The notes: generated by a model from the sequence alone, not told the origin. A DNA stretch of 64,000 nt from Sphingobacterium humi (GCF_009768885.1 NZ_WSQA01000004.1:62001-126000), one strand, 5' to 3'; counted from the first letter of the stretch, positions 42,086-52,130 are shown. Program-made: numbers and translations.

Positions 42086-43567
42086 TTATTTTTTCTTTAA
42101 TGCTTTAATATCCTCTTCTGTTACTGAATCGTATTTCTCCAAAGAATTTCTGAAGAACTCCACTTGATCCTCAGGGAATGCACCTTCTTGAACCAATTTC
42201 GTTTTCTGTTGTAAGCTCGCGCTCTTCAACAATAATTTCACCTCTGCAATTGCAATACCTGGTAAGAAACGGATGAACAATAAGAATAGGGTAAAGAATA
42301 AACCAATAGATCCTACGAAGATACCTACATCCACCCATGTTGGATAGAACATCGCCCATGATGATGGTAAGTAGTCACGGTGTAAGGAAGTAACGATAAT
42401 TACAAAACGCTCAAACCACATCCCGATGTTTACCACAATAGATAATACCCAAGAGATTGGAATACTGGTTCTGATTTTCTTGAACCAGAATAACTGTGGC
42501 GAAATTACGTTACAGGTCATCATCGCCCAGTACGCCCATGCATACGGTCCAGCAACACGGTTGGCGAACGCATACATCTCGTACTCTGAACCTGAGTACC
42601 ATGCAATAAATAACTCCGTTAAATAAGCGATACCTACGATAGAACCTGTGGTCATAATGATCTTGTTCATCGACTCGATGTGGAACATCGTGATGTAGTC
42701 TTCAAAGTTCATTACTTTACGAAGGATCAATAATAGGGTTTGTACCATCGCGAAACCCGAGAAGATCGCTCCAGCAACGAAGTATGGAGGGAAGATCGTG
42801 GTGTGCCATCCTGGAATTACCGAGGTAGCAAAGTCCATGGATACGATGGTGTGTACCGAAAGTACTAATGGGGTAGAGATACCAGCTAAAATCAAAGAAA
42901 CGATTTCAAAACGTTGCCAAGTTTTAACCGATCCGTTCCAACCAAAAGATAAGATCGAATAGATTCTACGTTTTAAGCCTGTTGCACGGTCGCGAACAGA
43001 AGCGATATCCGGTAATAAACCACAGTACCAGAATACTAAGGATACCGTGAAGTACGTAGAGATCGCGAAGGCATCCCATACCAAAGGCGAGTTAAAGTTT
43101 ACCCATAGGGAACCAAACTGGTTTGGTAAAGGGAAAATCCAATAAGCTAACCACGGACGACCCATGTGAGCAACAACGTAGGTTGCCGCACAGATTACGG
43201 CAAAGATTGTCATCGCCTCTGCCGAGCGGTTAATGGAGTTCCGCCAGTTCTGACGGAATAATAATAATACTGCGGAAATCAGGGTTCCGGCGTGACCAAT
43301 ACCCACCCACCATACGAAGTCGGTGATATCCCAAGCCCAACCTACGGTTTTGTTCAAACCCCAGGCGCCGATACCTGTCCAAAAAGTGTATCCAACACTC
43401 ACTACCCATAACATGGCGCCAAGGACAGCTACTGTAAAGCCAATCCACCAAGCCTTGTTCGGTTTATTTTCAACCGGTAGCAAGATATCATCTGTAACTT
43501 TTGCATACGTGATGTTCTTGCCGGTTACTAATGGTTCTCTTAATATTGATTCGTTATGCGATGACAT
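42086..43567 (-). CDS. actC: Alternative complex III subunit ActC, NrfD-like quinol-binding membrane subunit
   Basis: A 493-aa protein of the NrfD/PsrC family with about ten transmembrane helices. Typical segments are [73 protein letters not shown] and FSMVPRT-like substitutions in [19 protein letters not shown]. It holds the menaquinol-oxidation site next to the 3Fe-4S cluster of ActB in known structures. It starts 27 bases after actB. Distinguished from the related sulfur-reductase PsrC by its place in the Act operon. Confidence 0.94.
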   Translation of the reverse strand: MSSHNESILREPLVTGKNITYAKVTDDILLPVENKPNKAWWIGFTVAVLGAMLWVVSVGYTFWTGIGAWGLNKTVGWAWDITDFVWWVGIGHAGTLISAVLLLFRQNWRNSINRSAEAMTIFAVICAATYVVAHMGRPWLAYWIFPLPNQFGSLWVNFNSPLVWDAFAISTYFTVSLVFWYCGLLPDIASVRDRATGLKRRIYSILSFGWNGSVKTWQRFEIVSLILAGISTPLVLSVHTIVSMDFATSVIPGWHTTIFPPYFVAGAIFSGFAMVQTLLLILRKVMNFEDYITMFHIESMNKIIMTTGSIVGIAYLTELFIAWYSGSEYEMYAFANRVAGPYAWAYWAMMTCNVISPQLFWFKKIRTSIPISWVLSIVVNIGMWFERFVIIVTSLHRDYLPSSWAMFYPTWVDVGIFVGSIGLFFTLFLLFIRFLPGIAIAEVKLLLKSASLQQKTKLVQEGAFPEDQVEFFRNSLEKYDSVTEEDIKALKKK

Positions 43568-43594
43568 AGTTATTTTATTTCAGTATGGAATAAA

Positions 43595-46500
43595 TTACGC
43601 TTCAAAGGTGTTTCTAACTTTCGTCATGTAACCAATGTTTGGTTGCACGTTGATTTCCTCTAATACGTAGTATACACGTTCGTTACGTAACGCTTTTGAA
43701 ACCTCAGATTCTGGATCATTAGCATCACCAAAGATAATGGCGTTGGCCGAACATGCCGCTTGACATGCCATTTGGATATCGCCATCTTTTACTTTACGAT
43801 TTTCGATTTTTGCCTTCAACTTACCAGCTTGGATACGTTGGATACACATCGAACATTTCTCCATAACCCCGCGAGAACGCGTAGTTACATCTGGATTCAA
43901 TACTAATTGTGTAAACTCGTTGTTCAAGTAGTTGTCAAAACGTGAATCATTCCAGTAGTTGAACCAGTTGAAACGACGTACTTTATATGGACAGTTGTTC
44001 GCACAGTAACGCGTACCGAAACAACGGTTGTAAGCCATATGGTTTAAGCCTTCAGACGAGTGAACCGTCGCTAATACCGGACATACCGTCTCACATGGTG
44101 CGTGCTCACAGTGCTGACATAACATCGGCTGGTGAACCACGGTGATGTCTTCGTAATCAAGACCTTCCGCGTCAGCGATATCATTCTCTTTCGTCAATTT
44201 AGCATCACCTGAATTGATGGTGTAGTAACGGTCAATACGCAACCAGTGCATCTCACGACGACGACGAACCTCGTCACGACCTACCACAGGAATGTTATTC
44301 TCTACGTTACAGGCTACGATACATGATCCACAACCTGTACAAGCGTTCAAGTCAATCGCCATAACCCAACGGTGACCTGGTTGCTCAAACTTATTCCATA
44401 AGTCATAAGTTTGGTGTGAATCTGAAAAACGACCAGACTCTGAATTCGGATCTTTTAAGTATTTCGCGAAAGAAGTCTCGCGAATAATATTACGACCTTC
44501 AATCGTGTGGTGTGTTTGTGTTTGTGCTAATTCGTAGATGCCAGAAGCTTTGCTAACCGATGCTTTCGCTGTAAACTGAACTGTGCCGTTTACTAAGCTT
44601 GCAAATGGATACGCATTTACCCCTACATTGTTACCTGCTTTACCTACTTTCGTACGACCATAACCTACCGCTACAGAAACCGTTCCTCTAGCTTGTCCTG
44701 GCTGTAATACCACTGGTAAATCAACTTTGTAACCGTTGGCTTCTACCGTAACTTTTCCGGTTTCTTTAACCCCTAACTCGGCAGCATCTTGTGGGTTGAT
44801 GGCAGCATAGTTATCCCAAGTTACTTTGGAAACTGGATCAGGAAGTTCTTGTAAGTAGGCGTTGTTCGCGTAACGACCATCTCTTAAGGTAGTCGATTCG
44901 TACAATTTCAACTCTACCCCGCCTGCTAAACGTTTGCTATCGTTGGCAATCGCCGCTGCTGCTGCATTCACATCCACAGCTGCGCTGTACGATGAGCCTG
45001 TAGCCGATCCTTTAAATACAAAACCTTGTTGCAATACATCTTTCCAAGCCTTTCCAGTACCTGCTAAGATGTTGGCTTCCCAGTATTCTTTTACGAAATC
45101 GTGGATTGGTTTGTTCACGCCTGCCCAAACTAATAAAGATTGTTCTACTTGACGTGTATTGAAAACAGGGTTGATGGTAGGCTGAATGATAGTAAACAAG
45201 CCTTCTTTCGATGAAGAATCGCCCCATGCTTCTAAGAATGTACAATTTGGCGCAATGGCTTTTAATTCAGAAGCAGTTTCGTCAGCTCGGTCTGCGAAAG
45301 ATACCGTATAATCGATCTTCGCAAGCGCTGCTTTAATGTCATCTGCTTTAAAGTAATCATAAACCGGGTTGCTGTTCAAGAAGAAGGCTACCCCAACCTG
45401 TCCAGCTTTTGCCGCTGTTAAGAATTGTTGGAATGCTGCATCTGAACCTTGGTGTTGCTTCGAGTAGTTATCTAAGTCGATAATTGCACCGTAAGCACCC
45501 AATGCACTGTTAATCGCGTTTACCAACAATTGAACGTTGGTATCGTTTGATCCGGCAACCACTAAGGCTGAACCTTTTGCTGCTACTAATTCTTTCGCTG
45601 CAAGGCTGATTACTTTCTTCGCTTTCGCATTGTTGGTACCACCTGCTAAAGCCTGACCGGTAATTTCATTGTATAAGGAAACTAATACCGCGCCTTCTTC
45701 AGAAGGTTTGATGGCAACACGTGCATCAGCATTTGAACCCGTCATGGAAAGACCTGATTCAAATTGAATATGACGTGACATTTTACCGCCTTTTAGCGAT
45801 TTATGGTCACGGTTTTTAATATAATCTTGTGTATGTTCTTCACCAGCTACCCACGAGCCAAGGAAGTCTGCTGCTACTGAAACAACAACCTGTGCCTTGT
45901 CAAAATGGTATGAAGGAATAACCGCTTTTCCGAAAGCTGCTTTATTCGCTTCAATAATACCGCTGTAAGAAACAGCATCTACTTGTACTAAATTCGTTGC
46001 CGGGAATTTCGCTGCCAAGGCTGCAATCGCTGCTAAGGTAGTCGGGCTATTCACGGTATTCGCTACAATCGTAATTTGCTTGCCGGCAGCTTGCGCTTTC
46101 GTTAAAGCATCAACTACGGCTTTATCTAGTTGCGACCATTCTACATCTTTACCTCCGATTTGAGGGTTCTGTAGTTTGGACATATCGTATAAGTCAAGAA
46201 CAGAAGCGGCAGTTTGGGCATCTGTACCTTGGTTCAACCCTACAGCATTCGGGTTAGCTTCCAAGGAAATAGGACGTCCTTCACGTGTTCTTACAATAAC
46301 ACTCTGTCCGTTGAACGAAGACGCGTAAAAGTTAGGGATACCCGGGGTAACTTCTTCCGGTTTGATAACATAAGGTACAGCCTTATGAATTGGCGTACGG
46401 TTACATGCAGCCAATGTTACAGCACCTAAGCCAAATCCTAATGCCTTCAAGAAGTCACGACGTGGCGTTTTTGTACTTAACCCTGCTTCATTTAACACAT

Positions 46501-46606
46501 CTTCTACGGGAATAGGCTCAGCAAACTCACTCTTGCTTCCTTCTACAAAAGCTGGAGTCTGATTTAACTCTTCTAAACCTTTCCAATATTTTTTATTGCT
46601 TTCCAT
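43595..46606 (-). CDS. actB: Alternative complex III subunit ActB, molybdopterin-oxidoreductase-like iron-sulfur protein with variant Tat signal
   Basis: A 1003-aa electron-transfer subunit. The N-terminus has a Tat-like signal (PRRDFLKALGFGLGAVTLAAC) preceded by about 45 residues, the variant type. Residues about 60-700 are a molybdopterin-oxidoreductase-like domain that in this family binds no Mo; the rest is a PsrB/HybA-like ferredoxin domain. Cys groups: CTGCGSCIVAC, CQHCEHAPCETVCP, CFGTRYCANNCP and CSMC with CQAAC, matching three 4Fe-4S clusters and one 3Fe-4S cluster. It receives electrons from quinol in ActC and passes them to hemes of ActA or ActE. Confidence 0.95.
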   Translation of the reverse strand: MESNKKYWKGLEELNQTPAFVEGSKSEFAEPIPVEDVLNEAGLSTKTPRRDFLKALGFGLGAVTLAACNRTPIHKAVPYVIKPEEVTPGIPNFYASSFNGQSVIVRTREGRPISLEANPNAVGLNQGTDAQTAASVLDLYDMSKLQNPQIGGKDVEWSQLDKAVVDALTKAQAAGKQITIVANTVNSPTTLAAIAALAAKFPATNLVQVDAVSYSGIIEANKAAFGKAVIPSYHFDKAQVVVSVAADFLGSWVAGEEHTQDYIKNRDHKSLKGGKMSRHIQFESGLSMTGSNADARVAIKPSEEGAVLVSLYNEITGQALAGGTNNAKAKKVISLAAKELVAAKGSALVVAGSNDTNVQLLVNAINSALGAYGAIIDLDNYSKQHQGSDAAFQQFLTAAKAGQVGVAFFLNSNPVYDYFKADDIKAALAKIDYTVSFADRADETASELKAIAPNCTFLEAWGDSSSKEGLFTIIQPTINPVFNTRQVEQSLLVWAGVNKPIHDFVKEYWEANILAGTGKAWKDVLQQGFVFKGSATGSSYSAAVDVNAAAAAIANDSKRLAGGVELKLYESTTLRDGRYANNAYLQELPDPVSKVTWDNYAAINPQDAAELGVKETGKVTVEANGYKVDLPVVLQPGQARGTVSVAVGYGRTKVGKAGNNVGVNAYPFASLVNGTVQFTAKASVSKASGIYELAQTQTHHTIEGRNIIRETSFAKYLKDPNSESGRFSDSHQTYDLWNKFEQPGHRWVMAIDLNACTGCGSCIVACNVENNIPVVGRDEVRRRREMHWLRIDRYYTINSGDAKLTKENDIADAEGLDYEDITVVHQPMLCQHCEHAPCETVCPVLATVHSSEGLNHMAYNRCFGTRYCANNCPYKVRRFNWFNYWNDSRFDNYLNNEFTQLVLNPDVTTRSRGVMEKCSMCIQRIQAGKLKAKIENRKVKDGDIQMACQAACSANAIIFGDANDPESEVSKALRNERVYYVLEEINVQPNIGYMTKVRNTFEA

Positions 46607-46649
46607 TTAAGCTATATATATAAGATTCCGTATTTCTAAATTAATTCTA

Positions 46650-47939
46650 TTAATAGTGACATTTACCACACTCTAATCCACCGATCATCGCAGCAGTCAT
46701 CTTCTCACCTTTTTTCAACTTCTCGTGTGCTTCAATCAATTGATCGTAGTACGCGTTATCGGTATTAACCGTAGTCTCTTTGTGACAATCAACACACCAT
46801 TTCATCGTTAGTGGCGAGTATTGGTAAACCTCTTCCATATCCTGGATCGGACCGTGACAAGTTTGACATTCAACACCTGCTACAGTTACGTGCTGTGAGT
46901 GGTTGAAGTAAGCAAAGTCAGGTAAGTTGTGAATCCGAACCCATTCAATAGGACGTGGGTTATTACCGTAGGTTTTAGTCTCCGGATCAAAGTCTACAGC
47001 GCGGTAGATTTTCAAGATCTCAGGGGAAATCTCACCATCGTAATGATCCGAACCTGTTACGGTGTTGTGACAGTTCATACATACGTTGGCCGATGGAATA
47101 GATGCATTTTTCGATTTAAACGCACCACCATGACAGTATTGACATTCGATTTGGTTAACACCAGCGTGAATTTGGTGTGAGAACTTAATCGGCTGCACAG
47201 GCTTGTAACCCTCATGCACACCTACGTTCCACATCGCCTTCCAACCAGCAACACCCAATAAACCGACAACCATCAACACCACGAAGAATACTAGTTTCTT
47301 ATTCTTCAAGAAAGCCTGCGCAAATTTCGCAGCACTGCTTTCACCAGCCTCTTCATGCTTCGCTTGTGCTTCAGCAATGCTCGCCTGGTTGTTGGCAATC
47401 ACTTTCTCTAAAGTTTTTGTAACACGGTTTAACGCAAAGATCACCGCAATAGCAACAACTAACAAGGCTACCAACCCAACGATCATCATCGGGCTCGCAT
47501 CCGAGCTTGCTGCAGCACCCCCAGCAGGAGCAGCGGCTTTTTTCTCTGCTAATTTTACTTCCTCAGCTTGTAAGTAGGCAATGATATCTTTGATATCACC
47601 TTCTGATAAGTGAGCATAAGGAGCCATCATTGTCGGATATTCAGCCTTCAATGCAACGGCTTGCTCATCGCCAGAATCCACCATCCCTTGCGGGTTATGA
47701 ATCCATTTAACAATCCAAGCTTCTTCACGGCGCTCGGACAATCCAGCCAAATCCGGACCTGTAATTTTCTTACCTACAGCGTGACAAGAGTTACAGGCGT
47801 TCGATTTGAAGAGCGCACCACCATTCGCGGCATCCTGTGCTTGCGAGGTTGTTGTAACGGCAAATAACAATACCAAACTGATCGATATTGACTTCGCAAG
47901 TCTTCCCAAAACGGATGAGATATTTCTCATATTTAGCAC
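46650..47939 (-). CDS. actA: Alternative complex III subunit ActA, multiheme cytochrome c with fused N-terminal monoheme domain
   Basis: First gene of the respiratory operon, 429 aa. Order: signal peptide (to about residue 35); a class I monoheme cytochrome c domain with CxxCH at 49-53; an Ala-rich linker; a hydrophobic helix (151-170); a coiled segment; a second helix (216-233); then a pentaheme ActA domain with CxxCH at 266-270, 287-291, 358-362, 382-386 and 424-428. Six heme sites in total. The last is three residues from the C-terminus. The fused extra cytochrome could pass electrons onward to oxidase subunit II. ATG 47930 is an alternative start. Promoter box at 48014-48021. Confidence 0.94.
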   Translation of the reverse strand: MLNMRNISSVLGRLAKSISISLVLLFAVTTTSQAQDAANGGALFKSNACNSCHAVGKKITGPDLAGLSERREEAWIVKWIHNPQGMVDSGDEQAVALKAEYPTMMAPYAHLSEGDIKDIIAYLQAEEVKLAEKKAAAPAGGAAASSDASPMMIVGLVALLVVAIAVIFALNRVTKTLEKVIANNQASIAEAQAKHEEAGESSAAKFAQAFLKNKKLVFFVVLMVVGLLGVAGWKAMWNVGVHEGYKPVQPIKFSHQIHAGVNQIECQYCHGGAFKSKNASIPSANVCMNCHNTVTGSDHYDGEISPEILKIYRAVDFDPETKTYGNNPRPIEWVRIHNLPDFAYFNHSQHVTVAGVECQTCHGPIQDMEEVYQYSPLTMKWCVDCHKETTVNTDNAYYDQLIEAHEKLKKGEKMTAAMIGGLECGKCHY

Positions 47940-48013
47940 TTTATACTATTTTATGTGTAATAATTAATTGTTGACATTCAGAGTATGTACACTAAAGCGT
48001 ACAAAACAATGCA

Positions 48014-48021
48014 CAAAAGTA
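48014..48021 (-). promoter_or_regulatory. -7 promoter box of the ACIII/caa3 respiratory operon
   Basis: The minus strand reads TACTTTTG, a full TAnnTTTG match. The predicted leader before actA is about 70 nt. It is the only convincing promoter seen ahead of the 17-kb operon. The surrounding 230-base gap (47940-48168) holds nothing else I can identify. Confidence 0.55.
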
Positions 48022-48168
48022 TAACTTATTAAGCAATCCCTGACAATTTGATGACGTAATTTATCAATTTATAATCATTCTAAATAGTTGTCATAGAAAC
48101 GCCATAAACGCCCTCTAATATAACATTAATGTGATTTTAATCCGTAAATAATTCGGTAACTTAGGAAC

Positions 48169-48636
48169 ATGATAAAATGGATAAATTTCTTTTTTCTGTA
48201 TTTATTATGCAGTGCTTGTGCCCAATCGCAGTCACAACAAACAAATACGACTATGAACAACGAATCGAAATACAATAGCTTAAGTCCGGAGGAGGAATAT
48301 GTCATTCTTCACAAAGGCACCGAGCGCCCCTTTACGGGCGAATTATTAAACAATAAAGCCGAAGGCACCTATGTGTGCCGCCGTTGCAATGCCCCGCTTT
48401 ATTTATCCAAGGATAAATTCGAGTCGCATTGTGGTTGGCCTAGCTTTGATGATGAAATTCCGGGGGCTGTACATCGAGAAACGGATGCAGATGGTCGAAG
48501 AACCGAGATTCTATGTGCTAAATGTGGCGGACACCTGGGCCATGTTTTTGAGGGTGAAGGATTCACCGCCAAAAACACCAGGCACTGTGTAAATTCTATT
48601 TCTATGAAGTTTGTTCCAGCGTCTCCTGCGAAATAA
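48169..48636 (+). CDS. msrB: Peptide-methionine (R)-S-oxide reductase MsrB, lipoprotein form
   Basis: Reduces methionine-R-sulfoxide in proteins. The 155-aa protein has an N-terminal lipoprotein-type signal ([13 protein letters not shown]), so it is exported and probably membrane anchored; cytoplasmic MsrB lacks this. The MsrB domain from about residue 33 has the Zn-binding pairs C70/C73 and C116/C119, [13 protein letters not shown], and the catalytic Cys140 in NTRHCVNS. No resolving Cys is obvious near residue 85 apart from C88, which may serve. The 3' end overlaps the convergent lacI-family gene by 35 bases. Placement upstream of a respiratory operon may be chance. Confidence 0.93.
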   Translation: MIKWINFFFLYLLCSACAQSQSQQTNTTMNNESKYNSLSPEEEYVILHKGTERPFTGELLNNKAEGTYVCRRCNAPLYLSKDKFESHCGWPSFDDEIPGAVHRETDADGRRTEILCAKCGGHLGHVFEGEGFTAKNTRHCVNSISMKFVPASPAK

Positions 48637-49630
48637 CAGAAGAGCCGCGAACTTGCAACTCACAAGGAATTACAATCTTTTGTAATTCCTTATTTTTTCC
48701 CTTGATTTCATTCAATAGGGTATGGATCAATTCATTGGCAATGGCACTGGTATCCTGCGTTACCACAGAGATAGCCGGTTCGTGCAATTTGAATAGGGTA
48801 TGATCATCGAAGGCAACCATATGGGGCAAGTTCATACCATACTGCTTCACGGCTTTTAAGCCATCAATAGCCAGGTAGTTCGTCGCAAACAAAACAGCAT
48901 CTAAGCGGTTATCGTGCATAAAAGCATGCAGCTGCTCAATAGCCTCCCCTTCCTCCTCATCAATTTTGATCTTCTTGATATAAGCTTGTTGCTGATGGTC
49001 ATCTATGGCCTTCATATAGCCTTCCAGCCGATCGCGCATCTGGGTCTGATTGGAATACAACGACACATAACCCACCTTCTTATTCTGCGGATTCGCCAAA
49101 AGGTGGCTGGTGGCCTCAAAGGCGCCTTTAAAATTATCGAGCACCACATAATGGGTTTCCAAGGTCGGAATATAGCGGTCAAACAACACCAATGGCACAT
49201 TGTTCTTGTTCAGGTTGCTCAAGGTGTCCTCCAGGCCTTCGGGCGGGGTAATGATATAACCATCCACCTGCCGATCGTAAAACAGCTGGATCAGCTCCTT
49301 GGCTTTCGTGGCGTCGTTATCCATACTACAGTAAATAATATGGTAACCATTGTCATAGGCAATCTTCTCGATATCCTTCGCTACGTTGGAAAAGAAAGGG
49401 TTGGAAATATCTTCCACAATCAAACCCAAAATTTTCGACTGTCCTGTTCGTAAACTTTGCGCCAATTGATTGGGTTTATACCCTACTTTTTTCACATAGT
49501 CTAGCACCCGCTTGGTTAGCCCTTCGCTAATGCGTTTTTCCTTGGCTTTACCATTCAGAATAAAAGATACCGTGGTGACGGAAATCCCCAGACTTTTTGC
49601 AATATCACTAATTAAAATACGTTTTCTCAT
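48602..49630 (-). CDS. LacI family transcriptional regulator divergent from GH92
   Basis: A 342-aa regulator. Residues 6-26 are the LacI helix-turn-helix ([21 protein letters not shown]), followed by the hinge and a periplasmic-binding-like sensor domain ([59 protein letters not shown]). It is divergently transcribed from the GH92 mannosidase gene across a 144-base gap holding palindromic sites, so it probably controls that gene and itself. The effector is likely a mannose-containing sugar or phosphate; this is inferred. Its own -7 box (49664-49671) lies next to the operator array. Its 3' end overlaps msrB. Confidence 0.93.
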   Translation of the reverse strand: MRKRILISDIAKSLGISVTTVSFILNGKAKEKRISEGLTKRVLDYVKKVGYKPNQLAQSLRTGQSKILGLIVEDISNPFFSNVAKDIEKIAYDNGYHIIYCSMDNDATKAKELIQLFYDRQVDGYIITPPEGLEDTLSNLNKNNVPLVLFDRYIPTLETHYVVLDNFKGAFEATSHLLANPQNKKVGYVSLYSNQTQMRDRLEGYMKAIDDHQQQAYIKKIKIDEEEGEAIEQLHAFMHDNRLDAVLFATNYLAIDGLKAVKQYGMNLPHMVAFDDHTLFKLHEPAISVVTQDTSAIANELIHTLLNEIKGKNKELQKIVIPCELQVRGSSVISQETLEQTS

Positions 49631-49663
49631 ACTAGGTCGGTGGTTGATTCTTGTTTATTTTAT

Positions 49664-49671
49664 CAAATATA
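49664..49671 (-). promoter_or_regulatory. -7 promoter box for the lacI-family gene
   Basis: The minus strand reads TATATTTG, a full TAnnTTTG match 34 bases before the ATG at 49630. The expected -33 position falls on the palindromic operator, so binding there should block this promoter. Confidence 0.55.
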
Positions 49672-49679
49672 TAATTTCA

Positions 49680-49730
49680 GCTAAAGTTTAGCAAGTATTT
49701 GCTAAATAAAATGCTAAATATCATGCTAAA
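49680..49730. promoter_or_regulatory. Operator array between lacI-family gene and GH92 gene
   Basis: Contains a perfect 20-bp palindrome TTTAGCAAGTATTTGCTAAA (49687-49706), an overlapping palindrome GCTAAAGTTTAGC (49680-49692), and three direct TGCTAAA copies at 49700, 49712 and 49724, spaced exactly 12 bases. It lies between the two divergent -7 boxes (49664-49671 and 49754-49761). The palindrome is the best candidate site for the LacI-family protein. Confidence 0.75.
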
Positions 49731-49753
49731 AGGATTTATTACAGAAATAAAAC

Positions 49754-49761
49754 TATTTTTG
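49754..49761 (+). promoter_or_regulatory. -7 promoter box for the GH92 gene
   Basis: TATTTTTG, a full TAnnTTTG match 13 bases before the ATG at 49775 and 24 bases after the operator array. The expected -33 region overlaps the last TGCTAAA copy. Confidence 0.55.
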
Positions 49762-49774
49762 TGTAGAACACATT

Positions 49775-52054
49775 ATGATAACGATTATGAGCAAAAATCA
49801 TTGTAGCAAAGCATACAAATTTCTTGTTTTAGGCGGTATTCTCCTCTTTTCCCTCGGAAATGCCTATGCCCAAAAACTAAGTAGCTACGTCGATCCCTTT
49901 ATCGGAACAGGTGGCCATGGCCATACTTTCCCCGGAGCAACCCTGCCCTTTGCCATGGTGCAATTGTCACCAGACAACGGTAAAAACGGTTGGGATTGGG
50001 TTAGCGGCTACCACATCTCCGCAGATTCTATCGCCGGATTCAGCCATATGCACCTCAGCGGAACAGGCATCGGCGATTGGCTAGATATTGCCGTGATGCC
50101 CCTCCTGCAACCACAGGCACGCTATCAAATCGATACCAGAGTCGCCTTTTCACATAACGATGAACAAGCAAGCCCGGGTTATTATGCCGTAACCCTGCAA
50201 AATAAGATTCAGGCCAAACTTACCAGCACAGAACGGGTAGGTTATCATCAGTACCAGTTCCCGGCGAACAGCGAACCAACCATCCGCATCGACCTGAACC
50301 ATGCCTACAATTGGGACAAACCTACTGATACCGAAATTCAGGTGTTAAACGACAGTACCCTCATCGGAAAACGCTATTCCTACGGCTGGGCAAACCAGCA
50401 ACATATTTATTTTGCTGTTCGTTTTTCGACGCCATTTAAGCGCTTCTTATTGAACGGGAAAGCCAACAGCAACAAGAAGCTGCGCATCCAGAATAACAAA
50501 AACAACAAGGGCGAACCAGCCGTGAATGCACAGCTTATCTTCCCCGGACAACGACAGGTCGAATTAAAAGTAGCCTTATCAACCACAAATGAGCAGAAGG
50601 CCTTGCAGGCCTTAACCGAAATCCCGTCCTGGTCCTTTCAGGCGGTGAAACAAGATGCCGAAAATAAATGGGAGAAAGAGCTGGGCAAAATCAAGGTTAA
50701 AGCGGCCAACGAAAAGCTCCTGCGTGTTTTTTATTCTGCTTTATACCATACGGCGGTATCCCCTACCTTATACTCCGACCAAGACGGCCAGTATAAAAAC
50801 TACAAAGGCCAACTGAAGCAAATGCCCAATGGCGGACAACGCTATACCCTATTCTCTTTATGGGACACTTTCCGTGCGCTGAAGCCTTTATTCAGCATTA
50901 CCCAACCCGAACGCTATACCGATATTTTAAACAGCATGCTGGCCTTCTATGATGAAAATGGGCTACTACCAGTTTGGGACCTAAGCACCTTCGAAACCAA
51001 TACCATGACGGGCTACCACGCCATCCCGGTATTGGCCGATGCCATTCTAAAAGATTGGCCCGGGCTTGATGCAGAACATGCCTACCAAGCCATGCTGGCC
51101 AGTGCCAACCAATCCATTCGCGAAGTGCCCGCTTATATCGAATATGGCTATGTGCCCCAAGATGTAAACGGCGGTTCCGTAACGAAAACCCTAGAATACG
51201 CCTTTGATGATTATTGCATCGCCTTAGTGGCGCTCAAGCTTCGTAAAAAAGCCGATTACCTCAAATACAGCCAACGTGCGAAAAGCTATGTCAATCATTT
51301 CGATCCGCAGAGCGGTTTTATGCGTGCCAAGCTGAAAAACGGCCAATTTATGGAACCTTTTGACCCTTTCTATTCGGAGCATGATTTCGACAAAAGCCAA
51401 TACATTGAAGGAAATGCCTGGCAACACTCCTTCTTTGTGCCTCATGATGTGCGTGGCCTAGCCAATCTATTCCCTAAAAAAGACGGCTTGGAGCAGATGT
51501 TGGACACCTTATTCAAAGCACCTTCCATCATGACCGGTGAGAACCAATCGCCGGATGCCAGCGGATTTATCGGACAATATGCCCATGGCAATGAACCGAG
51601 TCACCATATTGCCTACATGTATGCTTACATCGGAAAACCCTGGAAAACACAAGAAAAAGTTCGCACCATTATCGATTCCATGTACCATGATCGGCCAGAT
51701 GGCTATGCCGGCAATGAGGATGCCGGACAAATGAGCGCTTGGGCTGTATGGTCAATGATGGGCTTATACCCGGCATCCCCCGTAAACGGTGAGTATGTAT
51801 TCGGAAGCCCCGTGCTCGATCAAGCGGATATTCAAATGCCGAATGGAAAAACATTCCGTATTACCGCCCGCAACAACGGCCCTAAGCAGCTGTACATTAA
51901 GTCTATACGTTTAAATGGTAAGAAATATACGAAAAGCTACATCACACATCAGGATATGCTGAAAGGCGGCGAGTTGATCTTTGAGATGTCGGCCAAACCG
52001 AATAAGAAATTCGGAACTGCACGAAAAGACCAGCCTACATCCATGGAAAACTAA
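49775..52054 (+). CDS. GH92 family alpha-mannosidase, exported
   Basis: Inverting, Ca2+-dependent exo-alpha-mannosidase of 759 aa, acting on N-glycans or mannans. A signal peptide (FLVLGGILLFSLGNAYAQ) precedes the mature start at about residue 33; no lipobox Cys, so it is periplasmic or secreted. Family blocks: VDPFIGTGGHGHTFPGATLPFAMVQLSPDN at the start of the beta domain; SLWDTFRALKPLFSI; GNEPSHHIAYMYAYIGKPWKTQ with the predicted general-acid Glu; and GNEDAGQMSAWAVWSMMGLYPASPVNGEY near the end. ATG 49787 (MSKNHCSK) is an alternative start. Linkage specificity (1,2 or 1,3) cannot be told. Control by the divergent LacI-type protein is probable. Confidence 0.94.
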   Translation: MITIMSKNHCSKAYKFLVLGGILLFSLGNAYAQKLSSYVDPFIGTGGHGHTFPGATLPFAMVQLSPDNGKNGWDWVSGYHISADSIAGFSHMHLSGTGIGDWLDIAVMPLLQPQARYQIDTRVAFSHNDEQASPGYYAVTLQNKIQAKLTSTERVGYHQYQFPANSEPTIRIDLNHAYNWDKPTDTEIQVLNDSTLIGKRYSYGWANQQHIYFAVRFSTPFKRFLLNGKANSNKKLRIQNNKNNKGEPAVNAQLIFPGQRQVELKVALSTTNEQKALQALTEIPSWSFQAVKQDAENKWEKELGKIKVKAANEKLLRVFYSALYHTAVSPTLYSDQDGQYKNYKGQLKQMPNGGQRYTLFSLWDTFRALKPLFSITQPERYTDILNSMLAFYDENGLLPVWDLSTFETNTMTGYHAIPVLADAILKDWPGLDAEHAYQAMLASANQSIREVPAYIEYGYVPQDVNGGSVTKTLEYAFDDYCIALVALKLRKKADYLKYSQRAKSYVNHFDPQSGFMRAKLKNGQFMEPFDPFYSEHDFDKSQYIEGNAWQHSFFVPHDVRGLANLFPKKDGLEQMLDTLFKAPSIMTGENQSPDASGFIGQYAHGNEPSHHIAYMYAYIGKPWKTQEKVRTIIDSMYHDRPDGYAGNEDAGQMSAWAVWSMMGLYPASPVNGEYVFGSPVLDQADIQMPNGKTFRITARNNGPKQLYIKSIRLNGKKYTKSYITHQDMLKGGELIFEMSAKPNKKFGTARKDQPTSMEN

Positions 52055-52130
52055 AGGAAACAAAACGCATTTTGTCATGTTTTAGCCTTAGGTATGCATT
52101 TTGTTTAACTACAGGAAAGGAGAAGATAAT

